Shown: positions 23,720-33,892, numbered from the stretch's first letter. The stretch is 64,000 nucleotides of DNA from Phycisphaerales bacterium (GCA_003142595.1 PLMU01000006.1:1-64000), one strand, 5' to 3'. The notes: generated from the letters alone by a model not told the origin. A program made the numbers and translations.

Positions 23720-25483
23720 TTAAAATAATCCTTTAACTTTTCCTGTTTCGACGTCGACGTCGATATTTCTGAACGCAGGGTTCGAAGCTGTGCCGGGCAT
23801 AAGTTTAATATCGCCGGCGACGGGGACGATAAAGCCTGCGCCTTTGTAAATCATAATATCTTTTACGGGCAGTGTCCAGCCTTTTGGACGGCCTTTAATG
23901 TTCGGGTCATGCGAAAGCGAAAGATGGGTCTTTACCATACAGGTGCCGAGTTTTTGAGCCTGTGGGTCGTTTTCGAACGACTTTGCTTTTTCGAGAGCCT
24001 GCGGTGTGTATTCGACGCCATCGGCGCCGTAAACTTCTTTTGCAATCAGCTCAATCCGCTGACGCAGAGGAGTTGCCAGTTCGTAGAGGAATTTGAAATT
24101 ATTTTTTTCATTTGCAGCGGACATTACAGCTTCGGCAAGTTCAATCGCACCGTCACCGCCTTTGAGCCAATGCTGCGAAACGGCGCAGAGGGCACCATTT
24201 TGCTCGGCAATCTTTTTGACGAGCTGGATTTCAGATTTTGTATCGGTATAGAAACTGTTAATGCAGACGACGGGGCGAACGCCGCTTTTTTTGACGATTT
24301 CGATATGTGCGATGAGGTTTTCGCAGCCTTTTTCGACCAGCGCTAGATTTTCCTTTGTGTATTCCTCGCTTAGTTCGACGCCGGGCTTGACGGCAGGGCC
24401 TCCGCCATGCATTTTTAAGGCGCGAATTGTCGCGACGATAACAATGGCGCTGGGAGTAAGGCCTGACATACGGCATTTTAAGTTCCAGAATTTTTCAAAG
24501 CCGATATCTGCTCCGAATCCGCTTTCAGTAATATGGTAATCGGCAAGTCTTGTGCCGAGTTCATCGGCGATGATTGAACTTTGGCCGATGGCGATATTCG
24601 CAAATGGGCCGGCGTGGACGAAGACGGGCTGGCCTTCGATGGTCTGAAGCAGGTTTGGATTTATCGTTTTGGCCATTATCGCGGTCATAGCGCCGTCAAC
24701 TTCGAGGTCGGCGGTTGTGACTTCGTTTCCTTTTTTGTCATAAGCTACGACGATTTTCGCCATTCTTTGACGCATATCGGCAAGGTCCTTTGAAACAGCG
24801 AGAATCGCCATAACTTCGCTTGATACGGAAATGGCAAAACCTGAGGGCATTTCAAAGCCGTCCATTTTTCCACCTCTGCCGATGACGATGTCGCGAAGGG
24901 ACTGGGCGCAAAAATCCATTACCCATTTCATCTGGACTCTGGCGGGGTCGATGTCGAGACGCTTTAAGCCGCTTTTTGCCAGGCGGGCATCGTCGTAATT
25001 GTTTTCGTGCTGCATTCTGCTGGTCAGGGCGACCATCGCGAGGTTGTTGGCGTTTGTGATTGAGTCGATGTCGCCTGTCAGGCCGAGCGAAAGCGGAGCC
25101 AGCGGGATACATTGAGCCAGGCCGCCGCCTGCGGCAGAACCTTTTATGTTGAAAGTTGGGCCGCCGCTGGGCTGACGAATTGCACCGGTAACTCTTTTGC
25201 CGAGTTTGCCGAGACCTTCGATAAGGCCGATAGTGGTCGTTGTCTTTCCTTCGCCAAGCGGGGTCGGAGTTATCGCGGTAACGTCAATATATTTTGCCTT
25301 GGGAGTATCCCCAAGGCGGTTGAGGACTTTTTTGTAGTCGATTTTGGCAAGGAGCCTGCCCATCGGAATGACTTCGTCATCCAGCAGGCCCATATCTTTG
25401 GCAAGGCGGGCAATGGGTATGGCGTGTTGTTCGGATGCTTCGGCGATTTGCCAGTCTTTAAGTTTTGTAGGGTCAAGTTTCAT
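23720..25483 (-). CDS. fhs: Formate-tetrahydrofolate ligase
   Basis: ATP-dependent enzyme that makes 10-formyl-THF from formate and THF, the first folate step of formate assimilation and of the methyl branch of the acetyl-CoA pathway. The P-loop [14 protein letters not shown] is near residue 73. Other conserved blocks are [41 protein letters not shown] and [10 protein letters not shown]. At 587 residues it is about 30 longer than many homologues, mainly in the first 60 residues and the C-terminal half. AAGGATGATGA precedes the ATG. Upstream is a BioD/DRTGG protein, downstream folD. Confidence 0.95.
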   Translation of the reverse strand: MKLDPTKLKDWQIAEASEQHAIPIARLAKDMGLLDDEVIPMGRLLAKIDYKKVLNRLGDTPKAKYIDVTAITPTPLGEGKTTTTIGLIEGLGKLGKRVTGAIRQPSGGPTFNIKGSAAGGGLAQCIPLAPLSLGLTGDIDSITNANNLAMVALTSRMQHENNYDDARLAKSGLKRLDIDPARVQMKWVMDFCAQSLRDIVIGRGGKMDGFEMPSGFAISVSSEVMAILAVSKDLADMRQRMAKIVVAYDKKGNEVTTADLEVDGAMTAIMAKTINPNLLQTIEGQPVFVHAGPFANIAIGQSSIIADELGTRLADYHITESGFGADIGFEKFWNLKCRMSGLTPSAIVIVATIRALKMHGGGPAVKPGVELSEEYTKENLALVEKGCENLIAHIEIVKKSGVRPVVCINSFYTDTKSEIQLVKKIAEQNGALCAVSQHWLKGGDGAIELAEAVMSAANEKNNFKFLYELATPLRQRIELIAKEVYGADGVEYTPQALEKAKSFENDPQAQKLGTCMVKTHLSLSHDPNIKGRPKGWTLPVKDIMIYKGAGFIVPVAGDIKLMPGTASNPAFRNIDVDVETGKVKGLF

Positions 25484-25520
25484 TCATCATCCTTAATCGG
25501 TAGTCGCGTAAATAAAGTTA

Positions 25521-26618
25521 TCAGCTTGTCAGATTTTGCAGAATCAAATCGACATTAACGTTATCTTTCAGCAATTCGTAAGTACTGGCAATTTTGCCGC
25601 GGTCGTTAGCGCGAATCTTAAAATGCAAATCCTTCATTTTTGCCGTTACAGAGAAAGTGTCCTCGTCGGTAAGCAGGACGGGAATAGTGCTTTTTAAGAG
25701 TAGCGACAAGATAGTCGAATCCGGCTGGAGGCCGCCGGTGAGAATCAGGCCGCAGGAACATAATTTATCGTGATAGTCGGTGGATTCGGACAGGGCGAGG
25801 GTGAGCAGAATGTTGTCAATGCGGTCGCCGGGGGTGATTATCAGGGTGTTTTTATCGATATAGTGCAGGACATTCTGCGGCTCCATTGCGGCGACAACAG
25901 TATGCTCAATTGTGTTCGTAAGAGAATCATTTCCGCTCAAAACCTTATAGCCAAATTCATCGGCAACCTGACCGACGGAAAAAAATGAAAGCTTAGAATC
26001 AAAAGGAATACAGCCGATAAGTTTGGTGCCAATAAGCTCCAAACCTTTAGGAGCAATCGAAGAAATTTTCTGGTATTTCTGAGGGTAGATTTTGTTCAAA
26101 ATCACGCCGATAACGTTGACATTGTATTGCTTGAAAAGCGCCAGCGACATCGCGATTTCATCTATTGGTTTGCCGATGCCTCCGGAAGCGACTATTATCA
26201 CGTCGGCACCGAGCATCTGGGCGACACGGGCATTCGACAGGCCGAAACAACTGCCGACGCCTGCGTGGCCTGTGCCTTCGACAATTACCATAGAGTGCTT
26301 TTCTTTAAGCCTGTTGAAACTGCCATTAATCTGCTGCTCAAGAGATGAAACGTCAGGATTCATAATAAACTTCGCCGTGAAACCTTCGGCGACTGCGATG
26401 GGACTCATATCCTGTGGACGGTCCTTGAAGCCGAAAGCCTGGTGAGCAAGCACGGCATCTTCATCGATACTATGATTATCGTAAAGCACGTATCGCTGGC
26501 CGACAGGCTTGCAGTAGCCGGGGTCGTGACCTTTGTTACGCAAATATTGAATCAGGCCGCAGATTACGGCGGTCTTGCCGCTATCCTGACCTGTAGCGCT
26601 AATATAAAGCGGTTTCAT
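25521..26618 (-). CDS. P-loop BioD-like/DRTGG domain protein
   Basis: Resembles the N-terminal half of long phosphotransacetylases without the catalytic Pta domain. Residues 1-220 are a dethiobiotin-synthetase-like P-loop domain with SATGQDSGKTAV (Walker A) near 6-17 and VEGTGHAGVGS near 112. Residues 250-340 are a DRTGG domain (TPGDRIDNILLTL, LILTGGLQPDS). In Pta the module senses metabolites; alone its role is unclear. I chose the ATG at 26618 because the family starts just before the P-loop strand, although the ribosome-binding site is weak. It is 37 bp ahead of fhs, suggesting a sensor of acetyl-phosphate or one-carbon state, which is inference. Confidence 0.78.
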   Translation of the reverse strand: MKPLYISATGQDSGKTAVICGLIQYLRNKGHDPGYCKPVGQRYVLYDNHSIDEDAVLAHQAFGFKDRPQDMSPIAVAEGFTAKFIMNPDVSSLEQQINGSFNRLKEKHSMVIVEGTGHAGVGSCFGLSNARVAQMLGADVIIVASGGIGKPIDEIAMSLALFKQYNVNVIGVILNKIYPQKYQKISSIAPKGLELIGTKLIGCIPFDSKLSFFSVGQVADEFGYKVLSGNDSLTNTIEHTVVAAMEPQNVLHYIDKNTLIITPGDRIDNILLTLALSESTDYHDKLCSCGLILTGGLQPDSTILSLLLKSTIPVLLTDEDTFSVTAKMKDLHFKIRANDRGKIASTYELLKDNVNVDLILQNLTS

Positions 26619-26773
26619 AAAGGTATTTATAGCGGACAAATGTGAATTTGACAAGCACAAGCTTAAATTTAGCGGACATAATGATAACTTCTTGTATTTG
26701 AAGTAATTATGGCAATTTGAGCAAAATAGTGCTAAAATTCATTGCATAATGTATAATTGGCCGAAATTCATAT

Positions 26774-27937
26774 ATGACTAAACGGATAGCAATACTCGGT
26801 TCGACAGGTTCAATAGGCACAAATGCCTTGAAGGTGATAGATGCGCTTGGCGCGGAATATAAAGTAATTGCGCTTACCGCTCACAATAATGCCGAACTGC
26901 TTGCAGAACAGGTCAGGAAATTCAAACCGAAAATCGCAGTGATTACCAATCCTGAGAAACTCAATACTTTAAAAAAACTTCTGGGCCCAGTTAAAACCGA
27001 AATATACGGCGGCGATAAAGGACTTTCAATCGCGGCATCAAGCGAAGATGTCGATATTGTAATTGCGGCGGTTGTCGGAGCGGCGGGGCTTGAAGCAATA
27101 TTGTCGGCGGCAAAGGCAGGGAAAATACTGGCCATAGCGAATAAAGAGCCGCTGGTTATCGCAGGAGAACTGCTGACGAAAATCGCAAAACAAAGCGGCG
27201 CGAAAATACTGCCGGTTGACAGCGAACATTCGGCTGTGTTTCAGGCGATGCAGTCAGGAAATGCCGATGAAGTAAATAGGATAATTCTGACAGCAAGCGG
27301 CGGGCCGTTCAGAGGCGCTACGGCAGAGCAAATTCAAAACGCGACAATCGAACAGGCACTTGCGCATCCGACGTGGAATATGGGCAAAAAAATTACTATA
27401 GATTCAGCGACGATGATGAATAAGGCACTTGAAATAATCGAAGCGAAATGGCTGTTCGATGTTCCGGTGGAAAAAATCGAAGTGCTTGTTCATCCGGAGT
27501 CGATAGTGCATTCGATGGTCGAATTTGTGGACGGGTCGATAATAGCGCAGATGTCGGAGCCGGATATGTGTCTGCCGATACAATATGCCCTTACGTTTCC
27601 AAAGAGGGTAAAAGGAATTGCAAACCGGCTGCGGCTGGAAGAGATAGGCAGTCTGACGTTCGAAAAGCCGGATATGGAAGTGTTTAAAGCCCTGAAAATC
27701 GGTTACGAAGTCAGTAAAACCGGCGGAACGGCGGCGGCGGTATTTAACGCGGCAAATGAGGCGGCGGTTAAAGAATTTCTGGAAGGAAAAATAAAATTTG
27801 TTAATATAGTCGAAATTATCGAATATTGTCTGGCTAAGCATAAGGTAAAAACCGAAGCGACGCTGGAAGAATTGATTTTGGCGGATAATTGGGCAAGAAA
27901 TGAGGCAAAAGAATGGCTGATGAGCAAAACAGTATAA
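26774..27937 (+). CDS. dxr: 1-deoxy-D-xylulose 5-phosphate reductoisomerase
   Basis: NADPH-dependent enzyme that makes methylerythritol phosphate, the first committed step of non-mevalonate isoprenoid synthesis, needed among other things for undecaprenyl phosphate. The NADPH site GSTGSIGTNAL is at the N-terminus; IANKEPLV, PVDSEHSAVFQ, LTASGGPFRG, HPTWNMGKKITIDSATMMNK and HPESIVHSMVEF follow in the family order. Length 387 is normal. A TATAAT at 26752-26757 lies 17 nt before the ATG, but no good -35 is visible. The 3' end overlaps the rseP start by 25 nt, a common arrangement. Confidence 0.95.
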   Translation: MTKRIAILGSTGSIGTNALKVIDALGAEYKVIALTAHNNAELLAEQVRKFKPKIAVITNPEKLNTLKKLLGPVKTEIYGGDKGLSIAASSEDVDIVIAAVVGAAGLEAILSAAKAGKILAIANKEPLVIAGELLTKIAKQSGAKILPVDSEHSAVFQAMQSGNADEVNRIILTASGGPFRGATAEQIQNATIEQALAHPTWNMGKKITIDSATMMNKALEIIEAKWLFDVPVEKIEVLVHPESIVHSMVEFVDGSIIAQMSEPDMCLPIQYALTFPKRVKGIANRLRLEEIGSLTFEKPDMEVFKALKIGYEVSKTGGTAAAVFNAANEAAVKEFLEGKIKFVNIVEIIEYCLAKHKVKTEATLEELILADNWARNEAKEWLMSKTV

Positions 27938-30006
27938 AAACCAAAAATTATATCAATGCCCTGATACTATTGCTGATAGTCGGCTGGGTAGTGTATTATA
28001 TTTTCAATCACTTCAGCAAAAGCAGCAGTGTAATTATGTCATTTGTAGGGCTTGGTATAGTGATTTTTATACATGAACTCGGCCATTTTGCCGCAGGAAA
28101 ATTTTGCGGCATAAAAGTCGAAGCGTTCTCGGTAGGATTCGGGTCAATTGTTCTTGGAGTGAAAAGAATCGAAAATTATCTGCGATTCAGGATTCTGCCG
28201 ACAGTTCTTCAGAAAGATAACGACCCGGACGGAGAGGGTCTTTTGTGTATTAAAATACCGATGCGCTGCAAAGCAGGCGCGACGGAATATCAACTGAGAA
28301 TATTTCCGTTAGGAGGATTTGTAAAACTCATGGGGCAGGAAGACCTTGGTTCAGACAAGCCAAGCGAAGACCCCCGTTCATTTGTCAATGTGGCGATATG
28401 GAAACGAATTGTTACAGTCTCGGCGGGCGTAACAATGAATATCATCCTTGCGGCGATACTTTTTGTAATCGTATTTAAAGTGGGAATAAAACAGCCTCCG
28501 GCGGTGATTGGAGATTGTCTGCCGGGTTATCCGGCGGCACAGGCAGGGCTCAAGGCAGGCGACGAAATAATCGCAATTAACGGCAGAGGCAATCTCGATT
28601 ATACGAGCGTCATAATCTCGGAGGCACTGACAGGAAAAGACAAGGCAGTAGATTTCAAGGTTAAAAGAACAGACGGCAGCATCAAAGATTATAATCTTGT
28701 GCCAATACCGCTGGCTTCGACAGGACTAAAGGGAATCGGCATAATGCCGGCGACATCGCTTAAAATCGCAAAGGTCCAGAACCCAAAAGAACTAAACGAA
28801 CAGTACGGTTTAAAGAGCGGCGATGTACTGACGGCAGTAAACGGAGAAAAAGTCGAGCAGGCGTGGCAGCTGAGCAATAAACTTGAGAATTATTTCGAGC
28901 CAACGGTTGCACTGACATTTACACGACCCGGGCAGTCGGAACCCGAAGAGAAAAAAATCGAACTCAATTACTATGCGAACCTGAAAGATAAAGGACATGA
29001 AAATTATGTCCTTGCCAATATTTACGGACTGGTACCGAGACTAAAAGTTATTCCTATGGGATTCGACGAAGCAAATGAGCCTCTAAAGAGCGGCGATATA
29101 ATACTAAAAGTCGGAGATATATCTAATCCAACATATAATCAGCTTAGAGAAGTAACGGTGGCAAACGCGGGCAAATCATTAGGAATCGCGGTGCTGCGGG
29201 GCGATAAAATCGTTGAAGTGAATGTGGTGCCAAAGAATGAAAATGGAAGAGTGGTAATCGGCATTGCGGTCGGGATGGATGCAGAAAGCCTCTATGTAGC
29301 GGGGACGACGGACTCAAATACATATTCGTGGCCGGCAAATATTCCGCAGGGAGCGGAAATTGTTTCAATCGGCGGGGCTAAAGTAAATAATTATTTCGAT
29401 ATAGCCGCAAAACTTGAAGCGAATAAAGGCAAAACCATAAAAATAGAATACAGCAGCGTGTTAGGTGATAAGAAATTCGAATTCGCGGTGCCTGCCGCAG
29501 GCGGCACCAACGTCAAAGAACTGACATCGCAAAATCTGCCATTCGATATGCTGACCCGGCTTTACCGGGCGAACGGGGCGTCGGAAGCGTTGAAAATGGG
29601 AAGCAGAAAGACGCTGGAATTCGTCGCGCAAACATATATGACTCTCAAAGGTCTGATTACACGCGATATAAGCCCCAATAGCCTGATGGGGCCGGTAGGA
29701 ATGATAGCGGCGAGCACAAAAATAATCTCCGAAAGAGAATTTATTCATTATCTTCATTTTCTGGGGATGATAAGCGCATGTCTTGCGGTGTTCAATTTTC
29801 TGCCGCTGCCGATATTCGACGGCGGACTTGTTGTGCTGCTGATAATAGAAAAAATTAAAGGCTCTCCTGTGCATGCAAAAATTCAGGAGGGACTTGTGTA
29901 TATCGGTCTTGTATTAATCCTGGGATTGTTCATATTGGTAACATACAATGATATTGTCAGGTGGGGAATTATCAAATGGATTTTGAAATGGATTTTAAAC
30001 AGATAA
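27913..30006 (+). CDS. rseP: RseP-type site-2 protease with four PDZ-like modules
   Basis: Membrane zinc metallopeptidase that cuts signal-related membrane proteins within the bilayer. An extra N-terminal membrane segment (about 14-33) precedes the active-site helix with HELGH at residues 54-58; the third ligand is in NFLPLPIFDGG near the C-terminus, and a final helix ends the protein. Between them are four PDZ-like units at roughly 190-262, 265-350, 358-435 and 440-535, each with an AGLKAGDEII- or LKSGDVLT-like signature. E. coli RseP has two. Length 697 against about 450 is explained by these insertions and by an insert near 80-110. It overlaps dxr and is followed 12 bp later by a GT2 gene. 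Confidence 0.88.
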   Translation: MADEQNSIKTKNYINALILLLIVGWVVYYIFNHFSKSSSVIMSFVGLGIVIFIHELGHFAAGKFCGIKVEAFSVGFGSIVLGVKRIENYLRFRILPTVLQKDNDPDGEGLLCIKIPMRCKAGATEYQLRIFPLGGFVKLMGQEDLGSDKPSEDPRSFVNVAIWKRIVTVSAGVTMNIILAAILFVIVFKVGIKQPPAVIGDCLPGYPAAQAGLKAGDEIIAINGRGNLDYTSVIISEALTGKDKAVDFKVKRTDGSIKDYNLVPIPLASTGLKGIGIMPATSLKIAKVQNPKELNEQYGLKSGDVLTAVNGEKVEQAWQLSNKLENYFEPTVALTFTRPGQSEPEEKKIELNYYANLKDKGHENYVLANIYGLVPRLKVIPMGFDEANEPLKSGDIILKVGDISNPTYNQLREVTVANAGKSLGIAVLRGDKIVEVNVVPKNENGRVVIGIAVGMDAESLYVAGTTDSNTYSWPANIPQGAEIVSIGGAKVNNYFDIAAKLEANKGKTIKIEYSSVLGDKKFEFAVPAAGGTNVKELTSQNLPFDMLTRLYRANGASEALKMGSRKTLEFVAQTYMTLKGLITRDISPNSLMGPVGMIAASTKIISEREFIHYLHFLGMISACLAVFNFLPLPIFDGGLVVLLIIEKIKGSPVHAKIQEGLVYIGLVLILGLFILVTYNDIVRWGIIKWILKWILNR

Positions 30007-30018
30007 AAGGAGTTTAAA

Positions 30019-30981
30019 ATGAAGCTTGTTGTAACAATACCGGCATATAACGAACAGGCAACTGTAGGAGAGGTGATATCTAATATACCGAAGACAATTT
30101 CAGGGATTGATAAAATAGAGGTTATAGTTATTGACGACGGAAGCAGCGACCAGACAGCGAAAGTCGCGACACAGGCGGGAGCTTTTGTGCATAGCTTCGG
30201 GCGCAACAAAGGGCTTGGAGCGGCGTTTGCGCAGGGGATTCGCACGGCACTGGCTCACGGAGCGGATATAATAGTCAATATCGACGCGGACGGCCAATTC
30301 GACCCGAAGGATATTGCCAAGCTGATAGAGCCAATATTAAATGATAATGCGGATATGGCAACGGCAAGCAGATTCGCGGATATAAACCTGATACCAGAAA
30401 TGCCGTGGATAAAAAAATGGGGCAACAGGCGAGTGGCAGGCATAGTAAATCAACTTGGCGGTCTTGATATGAAAGACGTATCGTGTGGATTTCGTGCATA
30501 TAAGCGTGACGCAGCTCTGCGAGTAACGCTGCTGGGCGGTCATACATATACTCACGAGGTAATACTGGATATGGCGTTCAGAGGGCTTCGCATAGTTGAG
30601 GTTCCTGTAAAGGTTCTTGGCGTGCGGAAAGTCGGCAAGAGCAAAGTGGCATCCAATGTAATTACTTACGGCTGGAGAAGTTTGGTAATAATGCTGCGGG
30701 CGTTCAGAGATTACAAGCCGATGTGGGTATTCGGCGGCATAAGCGCAATTTTCGCGATAATGGCGATGGCCTGTGCAGTGTTTGTTCTGATGCACTATAT
30801 AACAACAGGTGCGTTTTCGCCTTATTTGTTTGTTGCGTTTTCAGCAGCGGCATTCGGATTTGTTGCTTTGGTTTGCTACATAACGGCTCTTTTGGCTGGG
30901 ATGATTAACCGGCTGAGAATTTTGCAGGATGAGCAATTATTTTTGCTCCGTAAAAAAGAATATGAAAAAAATAATGGTTGA
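30019..30981 (+). CDS. Family 2 glycosyltransferase, dolichol-phosphate mannosyltransferase-like
   Basis: Makes a polyprenyl-phosphate sugar or transfers a sugar to a lipid carrier. The GT-A domain covers 1-235: VVTIPAYNEQATVGEVI, VIDDGSSDQT near 35, NKGLGAAFAQGIR near 62, IVNIDADGQFDP near 88 (the DXD-type site) and SCGFRAYKRDA near 156. Two membrane segments follow at about 240-265 and 275-305, as in the DPM/GtrB group. AAAAGGAG precedes the ATG. It is third in the dxr-rseP unit and precedes the DUF354 gene by 16 bp. GT39-type transferases elsewhere in the window need such lipid-linked donors. Confidence 0.85.
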   Translation: MKLVVTIPAYNEQATVGEVISNIPKTISGIDKIEVIVIDDGSSDQTAKVATQAGAFVHSFGRNKGLGAAFAQGIRTALAHGADIIVNIDADGQFDPKDIAKLIEPILNDNADMATASRFADINLIPEMPWIKKWGNRRVAGIVNQLGGLDMKDVSCGFRAYKRDAALRVTLLGGHTYTHEVILDMAFRGLRIVEVPVKVLGVRKVGKSKVASNVITYGWRSLVIMLRAFRDYKPMWVFGGISAIFAIMAMACAVFVLMHYITTGAFSPYLFVAFSAAAFGFVALVCYITALLAGMINRLRILQDEQLFLLRKKEYEKNNG

Positions 30982-30997
30982 GGAAACTCTATAAATA

Positions 30998-32026
30998 ATG
31001 CGAGTTTTAGTAGATATCAGCCATCCTTCACAGGTTCACTTTTTCAAGAATCTTATTTTTCGGTTTCGCCGGAATAAGGATAAAGTCCTGGTAACGGCAC
31101 GAGAAAAAGATGTTACAATCGATTTAGTCAGAAATCTCAATCTGAAATATATATGCCTCAGCCGGCAGAAAAATGGTATGCCGGCAATGGCCTGGGAGTT
31201 GATTATACGATACATCCGAATGTGGGCGATTGTAAGGCGATTCAAGCCGGATATTTTAATCGCGGAAACAGGCGTCACAGTGGGGCTGATAGGGACGATA
31301 TTAAGAATTCCGCGGATTGTCGAAGAGGATACGGAACACGCGAAACTTCAGAGAATGATTGGATTGCCTTTTGTCTCGATTATTATGACCGGGCTGGGAT
31401 ATTTGGGAAATCACGGCTCGCGCGAACGGAAATTTAAAGGCGTGTGGGTGCAGTCTTATCTGAATCCGGAATATTTCACGCCGGACGCGTCGATTCTTGC
31501 CAATGCCGGGATAGATGTAAGCAAACCTTTTATTGTAATGCGGATGGTGTCGTGGACGGCAGCTCATGATACAGGACTGCACGGGTATGATGAGACGGGA
31601 TATCTTGACATTATTAAAAGATTGTCGAAGTACGGCAGAGTTATTATAAGTTCAGAAGAAACTTTGCCGGAATCAATGGTGCAATATAAAAATCCTGTCG
31701 CGCCGGAACAAGTTCATCATTTACTTGCTTTCGCTCATTTGTATATCGGCGAGGGAGCAACGATGGCTGCCGAGGCGGCTGTGCTGGGGACGCCGGCAAT
31801 ATTCTGTAATCCGCTGCCTCTGGGGTATTTGATGGCAATGGAAAAGGAATACCAACTGCTTTATAACTGCAAATCGTTTTCAGAAGGGATTGAAATTGCG
31901 GAAAAACTTTTGAATACAGAAAATCTTACACAACTATGGCAGCAAAGACGACAAAAACTGCTTGATGAAAGCGAAGATATCAATGAATTTATGTATAAGA
32001 TTGTCAAGGAGCTTGTCAGGAGCTGA
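30998..32026 (+). CDS. DUF354 family protein (glycosyltransferase-B-like)
   Basis: A 342-residue protein of the DUF354 family, which resembles UDP-GlcNAc 2-epimerases and GT-B glycosyltransferases. The start is characteristic: MRVLVDISHPSQVHFFKN. Later blocks are ARE near 38, ILIAETGVTVGLIG near 85, EDTEHAKLQRMIGLPF near 107, and the C-terminal YIGEGATMAAEAAVLGTPAI near 246, equivalent to the sugar-nucleotide site. The reaction is not established. GAGGAA precedes the ATG. It ends the plus-strand unit, 2 bp from a converging glycan cluster. Confidence 0.8.
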   Translation: MRVLVDISHPSQVHFFKNLIFRFRRNKDKVLVTAREKDVTIDLVRNLNLKYICLSRQKNGMPAMAWELIIRYIRMWAIVRRFKPDILIAETGVTVGLIGTILRIPRIVEEDTEHAKLQRMIGLPFVSIIMTGLGYLGNHGSRERKFKGVWVQSYLNPEYFTPDASILANAGIDVSKPFIVMRMVSWTAAHDTGLHGYDETGYLDIIKRLSKYGRVIISSEETLPESMVQYKNPVAPEQVHHLLAFAHLYIGEGATMAAEAAVLGTPAIFCNPLPLGYLMAMEKEYQLLYNCKSFSEGIEIAEKLLNTENLTQLWQQRRQKLLDESEDINEFMYKIVKELVRS

Positions 32027-32028
32027 AA

Positions 32029-32931
32029 TTATAATTGCTTTTCGATTTGTTCCACACATTTTTTCCATAAATCCTGGTTGTCAGATTTGCCGGTTTTAAA
32101 GACCAGAGAATTTGTGGAGTATTTGTGAGTAAGTATTAGTTCGTTTTGATAGCAGTATAATTCGAAATATTTTGCTATCATTGAATAGGGGTCGTCGGGT
32201 TTAAATTCATTTGAAGAGACTATCCGCGGCTGGAAAATTATAGTTTTTATCCGGGCTTTTTTTGCTTTTTGCGCTCTTCTCCAGCCGGTATCCCTGCTGC
32301 AAAGTCCTATGATTTTCTCGAATCGCGTCCAAATAGCTCTTATCGGTTTTGAATTTTCAATTTTTTTTCTACCGATAAAGATGCCGAGTCGTAAAATATT
32401 TCTTCTTATAAAGTCCCAGTAAAGAACAAGTTTATTTACATCATAAGCCGACCAGTCCGGCGAAAATTCGAGATACTGCTTTGTTTTGAAAAAGCAGAAA
32501 ACGGGATTGGGGAAATTATGATACATTCCAAGCTGCCAGGGCGGAAAACTAACGCCGATCGCAAAGATATCGTTTTGATTTATCAGAGCTGTCAAAAAAT
32601 CGTCCCAGTCTTTTTTGAAGATATGAACATCGGGGTCGAGAATTAAAGCGAACGGGGTTTTGATGTTCTTCATTACGACATTTAAGCCGTGAGCATGCGC
32701 AGGAGAGCCTTTGAGGCTGCCTGGGTCGTTATTGATTATAGTAATATTCTGAAAAATGTTTTTAAGTTTTTGCAGATTGTTATCTTTGCCGCCGGTGTTA
32801 TCGACGATGAGAAATCTTAATCTGTCCGGGCGATGTGCTTTGTCGAGCAAATTTTTAAATAATTGCTCCAAATAGGCAAAGGAATGCCAATTAACGGTGC
32901 CAATAGTAATCAGTTCGTCAGGATTTGACAT
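32029..32931 (-). CDS. Glycosyltransferase (GT2-like)
   Basis: A soluble GT-A-type transferase, 300 residues. Visible motifs are ITIGTVNWHSFAYLEQLF at the N-terminus, FLIVDNTGG near 41, AHAHGLNVVM near 79 and the DXD-like LILDPDVHIFKKDWDD near 97-112. The C-terminal third has no clear motif. It is the last gene of the second glycan cluster and overlaps the upstream flippase-like gene by 14 nt. Donor and acceptor unknown. Confidence 0.75.
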   Translation of the reverse strand: MSNPDELITIGTVNWHSFAYLEQLFKNLLDKAHRPDRLRFLIVDNTGGKDNNLQKLKNIFQNITIINNDPGSLKGSPAHAHGLNVVMKNIKTPFALILDPDVHIFKKDWDDFLTALINQNDIFAIGVSFPPWQLGMYHNFPNPVFCFFKTKQYLEFSPDWSAYDVNKLVLYWDFIRRNILRLGIFIGRKKIENSKPIRAIWTRFEKIIGLCSRDTGWRRAQKAKKARIKTIIFQPRIVSSNEFKPDDPYSMIAKYFELYCYQNELILTHKYSTNSLVFKTGKSDNQDLWKKCVEQIEKQL

Positions 32932-33892
32932 CGTCTATTTCCGTTATATTTTTTCTTTTGAAGAACAGGCCGCTGCCGCTGAGGATTAGGGCTAAAATAA
33001 TTATAATTGATGAACCCAGTACACGCGATATGGCGGAAATGAGAATGCCCTGCGCCATTCCGCCGCCAATTTGTGTGCTTAGAACGCCGAAAGCGATTTC
33101 CTGGATTCCAATATTGCCGGGAGTGATAATTACGGCTGAGGATAATTTAAGCAAAGCATAGAACAGCATTAATGATGGAATATCTAATTTAATCTCAAAA
33201 CTCGTAAATAAAATGTAGTAAACAATCAATGTTTGAGCGGCGACGAGCAAGCCCCAAATTACAATTTTGGCAAGATACGACAGGTCTTTTATATTACTGA
33301 TTGTTGCGGTAATTACCTGTGACAATTTTGATTTTATCCAGAGCAGTACGGAAGCATTTGTCGATATTCTTTTCAGCAACAAATCAGCGAGTATCGGCAG
33401 ACATATAATAACAAGCAACAGCAGTGCGACAAATTGATATGCTTTAAAGTCGCCTAATTTGAATTCTGGCCTGATTAAAATAATAATCGCTCCGGTGATT
33501 ATCAGGTCAAGGCATATATCCATCCATCCGAATGAGACGGATGCACTTACGTAATCGGTATAGGATATTCCGAATCTTCTCTTAAGCTCTACTCCTCTGT
33601 AAATATTGCCCGACTGCGCGAAGAACAGGTTATAAAACCTCGCCAGCATTATAACTTTGAACCATTCCCAGAAAGGAGGATTTTTGCCGCTGCATTTGTG
33701 CATTATGATTTTGAACCTGTATGCGTATGTAATAAGAGTGGTAATCGAAAGCAAAATGATTAGGGCAATCATTAATTTGTTGATTTTAAAAGCGATTTGA
33801 AGGGAATCCCAGTTGGCGTAAAAATACTTTACAATGTAAACCGCGCAAAGAAGGAATACAGCAAGTTTTAGTATTTTTTTAATCTTGTCCAA
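32918..33892 (-). CDS. Flippase-like membrane protein (LPG synthase TM / UPF0104 family)
   Basis: About eight membrane segments over 324 residues, with the family signatures AQSGNIYRGVELKRRFGISY near 93, a short SFGWMDICLDL near 122 and the later ITPGNIGIQEIAFG near 255. It is paralogous to 19128-20156 but embedded in a glycan cluster, which favours a role in moving or modifying a lipid-linked product. The start is a TTG 7 bp after the stop of the upstream GT2, with AGGA from that overlap region as ribosome-binding site. Confidence 0.78.
   Translation of the reverse strand: MDKIKKILKLAVFLLCAVYIVKYFYANWDSLQIAFKINKLMIALIILLSITTLITYAYRFKIIMHKCSGKNPPFWEWFKVIMLARFYNLFFAQSGNIYRGVELKRRFGISYTDYVSASVSFGWMDICLDLIITGAIIILIRPEFKLGDFKAYQFVALLLLVIICLPILADLLLKRISTNASVLLWIKSKLSQVITATISNIKDLSYLAKIVIWGLLVAAQTLIVYYILFTSFEIKLDIPSLMLFYALLKLSSAVIITPGNIGIQEIAFGVLSTQIGGGMAQGILISAISRVLGSSIIIILALILSGSGLFFKRKNITEIDDVKS

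Noticed and set aside
22806-25483. Complete Wood-Ljungdahl pathway
   Set aside because: Only fhs and folD are here; both are common in non-acetogens. The RACo-like gene alone is not enough.
26701-26773. Promoter for dxr
   Set aside because: TATAAT at 26752-26757 is good, but no -35 box lies at 16-18 bp and the leader would be under 12 nt; not listed as a feature.
27404-27841. 145-codon minus-strand frame inside dxr
   Set aside because: Opposite-strand shadow of conserved dxr sequence.
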